Of a stretch of DNA of 5,139 nucleotides, positions 1-4,762 are shown piece after piece. The notes under the pieces are model-generated. The model was not told the origin of the DNA. It did no database searches and saw nothing but the letters and a program-made list of their open reading frames with translations. The DNA is from Microcaldota archaeon (GTDB lineage Archaea; Micrarchaeota; Micrarchaeia; Norongarragalinales; CAINOH01). The first letter of the stretch is position 1; every line of letters begins with the position of its first letter. Location: NCBI GenBank assembly GCA_027371655.1, contig DAHXMR010000183.1:1-5139 (forward strand), in the 5' to 3' direction. The position numbers were made by a program, and so were the translations under genes.

Positions 1-470
1 TTCAACGGAGTGAAGTTGGACGCTATTTCGTCGCCGCCGAAGAACGCCTGCCAGCTTGCGCTTTCCGGCGTGACGTTGCCGACGGTGTCGAACAGGATGC
101 TTTGCGCGATTGCGCTGTCGGCGCTCGTGTTCGCGGCCCAGAACATTCCCACAACGTCGACAAGCGGCCGGTCCAGGTCGGATTCCCTTATCTTGCCGTC
201 GGCAAGCAGCTGCCGCAGCACGGCCGACTCGTTGAGCTCCTGCGCCACAGTTATCTTGACCAGCACGCTTGACACGTCCTCGGATTGCAGGTGCAATTGC
301 TCGTGCACGAAGTACGGCGAAACCGACTGGAAGTAGGCGACTTCCGCAAAGGACAGCGCGGCGGAAAGCACAAGCAGGGCGAAAATGGCGTCCATCGTGA
401 ACACCATGCCCCGCGCGCGCCCGAATCCCGCGGTTTCATTGCCCGCGCGTTTGCGCGCCGTTTTGGCCAT
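1..470 (-). CDS. Pilin-like secreted/anchored protein D (partial, runs off left edge)
   Basis: I do not recognise the family by name. The frame is open from ATG 470 to the window edge, giving 156 residues with no stop. A basic N-terminus (residues 1-20, rich in Arg and Lys) ends in Arg20-Gly21. A hydrophobic helix at about 26-45 (FTMDAIFALLVLSAALSF) follows, which resembles a class III (archaeal pilin) signal with cleavage after Gly21; unlike its neighbours it has Met, not Gln, after the Gly. The exposed part carries four N-glycosylation sequons (Asn80, 114, 132, 152). It starts 18 nt after the stop of gene C and is probably co-transcribed with C, B and A. An in-frame GTG at 485 with GGTGG about 9 nt upstream is an equally good start and would add five residues. 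A surface or pilus-associated subunit is inferred; an ordinary single-pass anchored protein is the alternative. The C-terminus is not visible. Confidence 0.85.
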   Translation of the reverse strand, partial: MAKTARKRAGNETAGFGRARGMVFTMDAIFALLVLSAALSFAEVAYFQSVSPYFVHEQLHLQSEDVSSVLVKITVAQELNESAVLRQLLADGKIRESDLDRPLVDVVGMFWAANTSADSAIAQSILFDTVGNVTPESASWQAFFGGDEIASNFTPL

Positions 471-488
471 TGTTTTTCGCGCCACTTT

Positions 489-1106
489 TCAAGCCCACCA
501 AAAAACGTTGAGGTTCACTATCTGCCGCCGCAGGGAGCCGGTTGAATCCACGTATTCGAGCACCGCGGCGCGCTTGATTGCGGCCGCATCCGACGCGCCG
601 GTTTCCCCGGCCGTTGAATAGTTCAGCGTTTTCCAGCAGGGCGGGCCGCAGAAGCAGCCCGGATTGCAGGAAACGTTGACCACCTGGTGCGACTTGTCGG
701 TGATCGAGAACCCGAAATCGTAAGCGCCCGCGCCAAGCAGGCTTTTAGCGTCGGAATAATTGCTTTCGAGGAGCTGGACGAAAAAAACGGCCTTGGACGC
801 GTTAAGCACGTAGCCGTCCGCGGAGCCGTTTGATTGCGCGGCAAGCCCAAGGCTTTTGACGGACGCCAGTCCCGAGGAATTCCAGCCAACGGGGTTGCCG
901 GACGTGCGCATGAGCAGTTCTGACGAGGAAAAAACGCCGAACTCCAGGTCCTTCCTCTGCTCGGCGGACTGCACCTGCGAAAACAGGTCCTCCCAAAGCG
1001 CGCTTGCCGATGCGACCGCGAAAAGGAAAATTATCACGCCAAAAACCAGGTCAAGCACGAAAACCTGGCCGCGGCGCCCTGCGGTGCGGCGGTGAAAGTT
1101 ATGCAA
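489..1106 (-). CDS. Pilin-like protein C with class III signal peptide and four-cysteine cluster
   Basis: The product is 205 residues. A basic n-region ends in Arg11-Arg12-Gly13, then Gln14 and a hydrophobic helix at about 15-37 (VFVLDLVFGVIIFLFAV), as in archaeal type IV pilin-like precursors cut by a prepilin peptidase between Gly and Gln. The usual Glu at mature +5 is absent; Asp19 sits at +6. The mature domain has six N-glycosylation sequons (Asn76, 93, 102, 116, 144, 162) and a compact Cys147-x3-Cys151-x-Cys153-x3-Cys157 cluster. The end of the protein (about 179-204) runs Arg-rich, hydrophobic, then Trp-Trp, like the last beta strands of many archaeal pilin-like proteins. The TTG at 1106 is chosen because GGGGGGAG lies 9 nt upstream and it overlaps the stop of gene B by 8 nt, which suggests coupled translation. 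Extending to an ATG at 1154 would give an implausibly long n-region inside B. A surface or pilus subunit is inferred; the exact role is unknown. Confidence 0.87.
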   Translation of the reverse strand: MHNFHRRTAGRRGQVFVLDLVFGVIIFLFAVASASALWEDLFSQVQSAEQRKDLEFGVFSSSELLMRTSGNPVGWNSSGLASVKSLGLAAQSNGSADGYVLNASKAVFFVQLLESNYSDAKSLLGAGAYDFGFSITDKSHQVVNVSCNPGCFCGPPCWKTLNYSTAGETGASDAAAIKRAAVLEYVDSTGSLRRQIVNLNVFWWA

Positions 1107-1596
1107 TGTGGATGACTCCCCCCTGGTTTGAAATAGTGTTGGTGCCGTGCGCAAGCTGTTTTTCCTCGACGTCGGCGGAAAGAAGGGGAATGGAATAATA
1201 CCCGTCCTCCCACGAAACCGCGACCGACTGCTCGAGGGGGACCGTGCGCACCGTGTAATCCCCGCCCCCCGAAAGCGACATTGGCAATTCGAACTGCCGG
1301 GAATACCCAGGGCCCGCGATTATGGCCACGTTTATTTCCACGGACGCCTGCCGCGCAATGGCCTTGGCGTCCACCATGTCGCGCTCGGACAAAAACTGGC
1401 CGTACCGCGAGTATGCCAGCGAAGAAAAGGCGACAAGCGCCAAAAGCACGAATCCTACGGAGACAATCATTTCGAGGGACATCTGGCCGCGGCGATTCCC
1501 GTTCGGACAAAAAGCGTGCAAAGCAAACAACCCCGTTAACTTCCTGACTCTCCCGTTCCGGGTATGCCACCAAAAACCGAAACGATTGAAATGCAA
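1099..1596 (-). CDS. Pilin-like protein B with class III signal peptide
   Basis: The product is 165 residues from TTG 1596. The diagnostic part is Arg35-Arg36-Gly37, then Gln38-Met-Ser-Leu-Glu42 and a hydrophobic helix to about residue 62 (IVSVGFVLLALVAF). This is a good archaeal class III signal with Glu at mature position +5, the residue typically needed for pilin assembly. The mature part is about 128 residues, soluble and strand-rich, with no Asn-x-Ser/Thr sequon, unlike its neighbours. The start is uncertain. TTG 1596 has a strong GGGAGGG 11 nt upstream but gives a 37-residue n-region, long for this class. TTG 1530 (weaker AGGAAG upstream) or TTG 1521 would give 15- or 12-residue n-regions. 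The gene lies between A and C in the same direction and overlaps C by 8 nt. A pilus or pseudopilus subunit exported through Sec and cut by a FlaK/EppA/PibD-like peptidase is inferred. Confidence 0.87.
   Translation of the reverse strand: MHFNRFGFWWHTRNGRVRKLTGLFALHAFCPNGNRRGQMSLEMIVSVGFVLLALVAFSSLAYSRYGQFLSERDMVDAKAIARQASVEINVAIIAGPGYSRQFELPMSLSGGGDYTVRTVPLEQSVAVSWEDGYYSIPLLSADVEEKQLAHGTNTISNQGGVIHIA
1116..1123 (-). promoter_or_regulatory. Ribosome binding site that fixes the TTG start of pilin gene C
   Basis: On the minus strand this reads GGGGGGAG and lies 9 nt before the TTG at 1106. It sits inside the last codons of gene B, so ribosomes finishing B could restart on C. It supports the short 205-residue form over an ATG start at 1154. 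Confidence 0.6.
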
Positions 1597-1607
1597 ACCC
1601 GCAAAAA

Positions 1608-1614
1608 CCCTCCC
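1608..1614 (-). promoter_or_regulatory. Strong ribosome binding site upstream of pilin gene B
   Basis: The minus strand reads GGGAGGG in the 42-nt gap between genes A and B, 11 nt before the TTG at 1596. No ATG or GTG occurs in the B frame nearby. The site therefore favours the long TTG start, although that start gives an unusually long pre-signal region. Confidence 0.5.
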
Positions 1615-1638
1615 GGCAATACCGGCAGCGGGCAGCGC

Positions 1639-2094
1639 TTATGGCGCAGTCGTGATGTTGACGTAGTTTTCCCCGCTGGACTGGTTGTACTCGGCCGAGA
1701 CAAGCACGCGCACAAGCCCGCCCTCCACCGGCAGGCTTCCCGTGACGTTGCCGATGGTCACCGCGTAAACGTCGGAAAGCGCGCCTTGCGCGCTAAGCAG
1801 CCGAAGCCTCAACAAAACCTCGTTGCCGGAAACCGACGCGCTGTCTATTTCCGAGGGAAAATTGAGGAACAGGGAAAAGCGCGCGGGCGGCCCTTCCACG
1901 AACGCGGCGTCGGCGGCCTCCTTGATTTTTGCAAGCGAATTGCGCGCGTACGCGACCTGCAGGTCCGCCTTGGACGCGTCCACCGAGGAATTCACGTAAA
2001 GCCAAAGCGGCAACAGTATCGCAAGGCTGATGCCAACTATAGCCATGTATTCAAGCGCGGCCTGGCCGCGCAACCGCAAAAACCCCAACCCCAA
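1639..2094 (-). CDS. Class III signal peptide pilin-like protein A
   Basis: The product is 151 residues from TTG 2094. The N-terminus holds Arg9-Gly10, then Gln11-Ala-Ala-Leu-Glu15-Tyr and a hydrophobic helix to about residue 33 (MAIVGISLAILLPLWLY). This is the textbook archaeal class III signal: cleavage Gly10/Gln11 with Glu at mature +5. After an amphipathic stretch (40-65) comes a Gly-Pro-Pro-Ala turn and strand-rich sequence with a Gly-Asn-Val-Thr-Gly segment at 115-119. Four sequons are present (Asn35, 116, 137, 146). It is the first gene of the minus-strand pilin run. The start is doubtful: TTG 2094 lies 25 nt from the nearest ribosome binding site, and TTG 2088 or 2079 are also possible. 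An ATG at 2111 with ideal GGAGG spacing is in another frame, which raises the possibility of an indel in the short homopolymer runs between them. A major or minor pilin-like surface subunit is inferred. Confidence 0.9.
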   Translation of the reverse strand: MGLGFLRLRGQAALEYMAIVGISLAILLPLWLYVNSSVDASKADLQVAYARNSLAKIKEAADAAFVEGPPARFSLFLNFPSEIDSASVSGNEVLLRLRLLSAQGALSDVYAVTIGNVTGSLPVEGGLVRVLVSAEYNQSSGENYVNITTAP

Positions 2095-2119
2095 ACAGCA
2101 CCGCAGTGCATTAATCCAA

Positions 2120-2124
2120 CCTCC
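2120..2124 (-). promoter_or_regulatory. GGAGG ribosome binding site before an out-of-frame ATG at 2111
   Basis: The minus strand reads GGAGG, 8 nt before the ATG at 2111-2109. That ATG frame gives only a 24-residue peptide ending at 2037 and reads through the start of pilin A one base out of phase. The site is therefore either the real A initiation signal followed by an indel, a leader-peptide site, or chance. Confidence 0.45.
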
Positions 2125-2125
2125 G

Positions 2126-2134
2126 ATTTAAAAG
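2126..2134. promoter_or_regulatory. TATA-like box in the divergent pilin/endA spacer
   Basis: ATTTAAAAG contains the palindrome TTTAAA, so it could serve as an archaeal TATA box in either direction. For endA, transcription about 25 nt downstream would begin near 2155 and leave a leader of about 15 nt. For pilin A it would begin near 2105, downstream of the GGAGG at 2120-2124, so that transcript would start close to the TTG codons and lack the ribosome binding site. Use for endA is the better-supported reading. The remaining spacer is A-rich (2140-2152) with no other clear element. Confidence 0.45.
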
Positions 2135-2169
2135 CTCGCAAAAACACAAAAACCTCTGATGGCGCAAAG

Positions 2170-3330
2170 ATGGCAAACTCGTTCGAATACAAGGACGGAA
2201 AACTCCTGGTGCTGGACCTGATTTCCGTGCAGGCCCTTGACCGCGGGCACTTCGGGACCGAGTACCTGGGGAAGAAAACCCAGACCGAACTCATGCCCGA
2301 GGAAGCCCTCTATCTTATGGACGTGCGCAACGCCGCGTGCACGCACGCGGGCAAGCCCATGGGGTTCAACGACATTGCCGCGAAATTCCAGGGCAAAAAA
2401 TTCCTGGCAAGGTACTTTTCCTTCCGCGACTGGCGCGACCGCGGCATAATCGCACGCCCCATCTCCGAGGCCTCGAAGAATTTCGGCCGCAGCCCGCTTT
2501 TGAAATACCCCTCCGGCGAATTCGCGCCGTTCAAGGTGAAGGCGAAGGGCCTGTTCCTCTACGACGATTTGATGAGCGTGATCGACGACGACGAGGAGGG
2601 CAAGGCCATCTACGAAGAGGGGTGGTTCGGCCAGTACGGCACGTACAAGGCGAAAAAGCACGGCCGCTACCTCAAGCTCGACGCCTACGAAACCCTTTTC
2701 CTCATGAAGCACTGCGGGTACGAGCTCAACATAAAGGACAAGCGCCTGGTGAAGGAAGCCCTCGACCGCAGGCCCGACTTCCTCGCGCTCTATGAAGTGT
2801 ACGAGGACTGGCGCCTGCGCGGCTATGTCCTCAAAACGGGATTCAAGTTCGGCACCCACTTCCGCCTCTACTTCCCCGGCGCCTCGCCGAAATTGGAGGG
2901 CGAGGAGTGGATGCACTCCAAGCACGTGATACACGTTTTTCCCCGCGAAAGCAAGATGCTGATTTCCGAGTGGGCCCGCGCAATACGCGTGGCGCACGGG
3001 GTGAAAAAAACGTTCATCCTCGCCATTCCCGGCGCCAAGCGGGAGGCGGCAACGGAACTCGACTTTTTGCTTTACCACAGGAAAAAGGGCGGGGAAATCG
3101 AAACCCCAAAAAGCGACTTGCCCAAATTCGTGATGCTCGCCCTCTCCGAGGAGGAGGAAATAGGGGGCGCCGAGCTTGCAAAGGCGATTGAGAAGGCGAA
3201 AAAAATCGGCCTGGACCTCATCCTTTCCATTTGCGACCGCGAAACGTCGATAACGCATTACCGCGTCAAGCGCGTCGAGCTTCCCAAAAGCCAGTACGAA
3301 TACTACGAAATAGAATGGACGCAGCCATAA
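2170..3330 (+). CDS. endA: tRNA-splicing endonuclease EndA, apparent three-unit (epsilon-2-like) form
   Basis: EndA cuts pre-tRNA at both exon-intron borders of a bulge-helix-bulge, leaving 2',3'-cyclic phosphate and 5'-hydroxyl ends. The product is 386 residues. Unit 1 (about 1-122) looks like an alpha-type N-terminal half, with RYFSFRDWRDRGIIAR at 81-96 but no catalytic residues. Unit 2 (about 123-290) is a full catalytic unit: the family block at 208-234 (YEVYEDWRLRGYVLKTG then FRLY), and a triad assignable by comparison with Methanocaldococcus EndA as Tyr234, His249 and Lys280. Unit 3 (about 291-386) has no triad and ends in an aromatic-acidic tail (QYEYYEIEW, 375-383), resembling the C-terminal beta-subunit part that docks the partner. 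Homotetramer subunits are about 170-180 residues and two-unit alpha-2 proteins about 300-350 with the triad near the C-terminus. The length and central triad therefore fit the epsilon-2 form of ARMAN archaea. ATG 2170 begins the recognisable fold; the open frame upstream only mirrors pilin A. Confidence 0.95.
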   Translation: MANSFEYKDGKLLVLDLISVQALDRGHFGTEYLGKKTQTELMPEEALYLMDVRNAACTHAGKPMGFNDIAAKFQGKKFLARYFSFRDWRDRGIIARPISEASKNFGRSPLLKYPSGEFAPFKVKAKGLFLYDDLMSVIDDDEEGKAIYEEGWFGQYGTYKAKKHGRYLKLDAYETLFLMKHCGYELNIKDKRLVKEALDRRPDFLALYEVYEDWRLRGYVLKTGFKFGTHFRLYFPGASPKLEGEEWMHSKHVIHVFPRESKMLISEWARAIRVAHGVKKTFILAIPGAKREAATELDFLLYHRKKGGEIETPKSDLPKFVMLALSEEEEIGGAELAKAIEKAKKIGLDLILSICDRETSITHYRVKRVELPKSQYEYYEIEWTQP

Positions 3331-3352
3331 ATCGCAAAACGGTGGTTTCAAA

Positions 3353-3544
3353 ATGGGCATAAGGAAAATCGCGGGAAAAATAAGCGGCATGAACCCCTTG
3401 GCCAAGCCGCGCGGCGGCATTCCGGAAAAACCGCAGATACCCAAAGTGCCGAAATGGCAGCTTGCAGTTGCACGCGTGATGGAGACAAAGCCGATGCAAA
3501 AGCTCATAGACCGGCTGGACAAGCCCATCAAGCCGAAAAAGTAA
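3353..3544 (+). CDS. Small basic proline-rich protein of unknown function
   Basis: I do not recognise this 63-residue product. It has 12 Lys, 4 Arg and only 4 acidic residues, plus 9 Pro spread through the chain, with a KPQIPKVPKW stretch at 26-35. It lacks a signal peptide, a transmembrane helix and cysteines. The N-terminal 20 residues are basic, and a possible amphipathic helix lies at about 36-56. It begins 22 nt after the endA stop, with GGTGGT (3341-3346) at good distance before the ATG, so it is probably translated from the endA transcript. Its charge would suit RNA or ribosome binding, but that is a guess from composition. An in-frame reading of the longer overlapping frame belongs to the region upstream of the phosphatase start and is not a rival gene. 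The main doubt is whether it is a real gene, since short GC-rich frames arise by chance. Confidence 0.6.
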   Translation: MGIRKIAGKISGMNPLAKPRGGIPEKPQIPKVPKWQLAVARVMETKPMQKLIDRLDKPIKPKK

Positions 3545-3594
3545 GGCGGCAAAAAGCCCCGCCGCGCACTCCGGTGGGAAGCGTTCGCGCAGGG

Positions 3595-3603
3595 TTAAAA
3601 AAA
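3595..3603 (+). promoter_or_regulatory. TATA-like box upstream of the fructose-bisphosphatase gene
   Basis: GGTTAAAAAAACG sits in the 140-nt gap after the small basic gene, with the A/T core at 3595-3603. A start near 3625 would give a leader of about 60 nt before the ATG at 3685. A second candidate, GTAAAAGG at about 3616-3623, would place the start near 3645. Either would make the phosphatase-aldolase pair a separate transcription unit from endA. Confidence 0.4.
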
Positions 3604-3631
3604 CGTGGTGCAGAAGTAAAAGGCAGGATTC

Positions 3632-3638
3632 TTTTTTT
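3632..3638 (+). terminator. T-tract, possible archaeal terminator of the endA unit
   Basis: Seven consecutive T residues, preceded by TTC, lie 88 nt after the stop of the small basic gene. Archaeal transcription often ends at such tracts without a hairpin. It lies downstream of the TATA-like box at 3595-3603, so it may instead be part of the phosphatase leader. The rest of the gap contains no clear gene. Confidence 0.3.
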
Positions 3639-3684
3639 GCAATCGTTTGGTGGAACGGGGAGAACGTGGGGGAATACGCAAAAC

Positions 3685-4698
3685 ATGGACCACAATTTGG
3701 CGCTTGATTTTGTGAGGGCAACCGAAGCCGCGGCATTCGCGGCATCGCACTGGCTGGGCCGCGGCGACGAAAAGAGCGCGGACGCGGCGGCGGTCAACGC
3801 CATGCGCGACCGCTTCAACTCCATGGACCTCGAAGGCGAAATCGTCATAGGCGAAGGCGAGCGCGACGAGGCGCCCATGCTCTACATCGGCGAAAAAGTC
3901 GGCACCGGCAAAGGCCAGGCAATAGACATCGCGGTCGACCCCCTCGAAGGCACCACGATAACCGCCAAAGGCGGCGCAAACGCCCTCTCGGTCCTCGCGG
4001 CTGCGCCCAAGGGAAAGCTCCTGAACGCGCCGGACACTTACATGGACAAGATTGCGGTAGGGCCCAAGGCCGTTGGCGCAATAGACCTTGAGGCAAGCGT
4101 GCGCGACAACATTCACGCGGTCGCCGACAAGGTTGGCAAAAGCCCAGAAGAACTCACCGTGATAATCCTCGAACGCGAGCGGCACAAGGAATTGATTGCC
4201 GAAGTCCGCAAGTGCGGCTCCCGCATCCACCTGATACAGGACGGCGACGTTTCCGCCGCGATTTCCACCGTGTTCGACTACTCCGGCATTGACTTGCTGC
4301 TTGGAATCGGCGGCGCGCCCGAGGGCGTGATTGCCGCGGCCGCCCTCAAATCATTGGGCGGCGACATGCAGGGCAGGCTCAAATTCCGCAACGAAACGGA
4401 AAAGGAGCGCGCGCAAAAAATGGGAATCACCGACTTGGGCAAGGTGTTCAAGCTCAACGAACTGGTGAAAGGCGACCACGCAATGTTCGCCGCAACCGGC
4501 GTTTCCGACGGCCCGCTCTTGCGCGGCATGCGCTTCACGTCAAGCGGAGGCGCCATATCCCACTCGGTCGCCATGCGCTCGTACAGCGGCACCGTGCGCT
4601 TCATCGAAACCCACCACCACTTCAAGAACAACCCCGAAAGCTGGTGGCGCAAGATAAAAGAGGAAAACGGCAATGCCGCGGCAAAGCACAAAAAATAA
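3685..4698 (+). CDS. glpX: Fructose-1,6-bisphosphatase class II (GlpX type)
   Basis: The enzyme hydrolyses fructose-1,6-bisphosphate to fructose-6-phosphate plus phosphate, the committed step of gluconeogenesis, in the cytoplasm with divalent metal. The product is 337 residues, about the same as E. coli GlpX, and recalled active-site positions match almost number for number. These are Asp33 (in SADAAAVNAM), Glu57 (IGEGERDEAPMLYIGEKVGTG, 55-75), Asp85, Glu88 and Thr90 (in DIAVDPLEGT), Tyr119 in APDTYM, Arg164 and Arg166, Asp186 and Asp188 in QDGDVS, and Glu213 in GIGGAPEGV. All metal and substrate ligands I can recall are present, so it should be active. ATG 3685 matches the family N-terminus (LALDFVRATEAAA); GGGGGA lies 11 nt upstream. 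The longer open frame to 3454 reads through the leader. The C-terminus ends in a short Lys-rich tail. An archaeal-type aldolase, the preceding pathway step, follows after 64 nt. SBPase activity on sedoheptulose-1,7-bisphosphate is a possible second function of the family. Confidence 0.97.
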   Translation: MDHNLALDFVRATEAAAFAASHWLGRGDEKSADAAAVNAMRDRFNSMDLEGEIVIGEGERDEAPMLYIGEKVGTGKGQAIDIAVDPLEGTTITAKGGANALSVLAAAPKGKLLNAPDTYMDKIAVGPKAVGAIDLEASVRDNIHAVADKVGKSPEELTVIILERERHKELIAEVRKCGSRIHLIQDGDVSAAISTVFDYSGIDLLLGIGGAPEGVIAAAALKSLGGDMQGRLKFRNETEKERAQKMGITDLGKVFKLNELVKGDHAMFAATGVSDGPLLRGMRFTSSGGAISHSVAMRSYSGTVRFIETHHHFKNNPESWWRKIKEENGNAAAKHKK

Positions 4699-4747
4699 TT
4701 TTTGTTGGAAAAGTCCATTGCGGTTTATGTTGAAATAGTTGGAATTT

Positions 4748-4753
4748 GGGAGG
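4748..4753 (+). promoter_or_regulatory. Ribosome binding site selecting the GTG start of the aldolase
   Basis: GGGAGG lies 9 nt before the GTG at 4763, ideal for an archaeal Shine-Dalgarno pairing. An in-frame TTG at 4754 directly abuts the site and is therefore unlikely to be used. The preceding 64-nt gap begins with five T residues (4699-4703) and has no convincing promoter, so read-through from the phosphatase gene is likely. Confidence 0.65.
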
Positions 4754-4762
4754 TTGGTTCGC

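Noticed and set aside
10..545. Plus-strand open frames opposite pilin-like gene D
   Set aside because: The minus strand gives a coherent signal-anchored protein that is contiguous with the pilin run; the plus frames are low-complexity Ser/Arg/Cys-rich shadows.
1065..1076. Repeated CTGGCCGCG motif at about 1065, 1483 and 2062
   Set aside because: It encodes the shared Arg-Gly-Gln cleavage site in genes C, B and A on the minus strand, so it reflects common signal peptides and not a separate DNA repeat.
1564..2169. Open plus-strand frame extending endA upstream by about 200 residues
   Set aside because: It is the mirror of pilin A on the other strand, has no EndA-like content, and recognisable EndA sequence begins at ATG 2170 after a TATA-like box.
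2128..3552. Long minus-strand open frame opposite endA
   Set aside because: It is an antisense shadow caused by GC-rich codon use; the opposite strand encodes a protein with clear EndA blocks and a catalytic triad.
3545..3563. Small hairpin GGCGG / CCGCC right after the small basic gene
   Set aside because: There are only five base pairs with no T-run directly following, so it is expected by chance at this GC content.
3454..3684. N-terminal extension of the fructose-bisphosphatase frame
   Set aside because: It overlaps the small basic gene and the spacer, reads through a T-tract and TATA-like boxes, and the family N-terminus begins at ATG 3685.
3595..4230. Minus-strand open frame opposite glpX
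   Set aside because: It is a shadow of the GC-rich phosphatase gene with no recognisable features of its own.
4721..4735. GGTTTATGTT as a promoter for the aldolase
   Set aside because: A start about 25 nt downstream would fall on the ribosome binding site at 4748-4753, leaving it outside the transcript; read-through from glpX is simpler.
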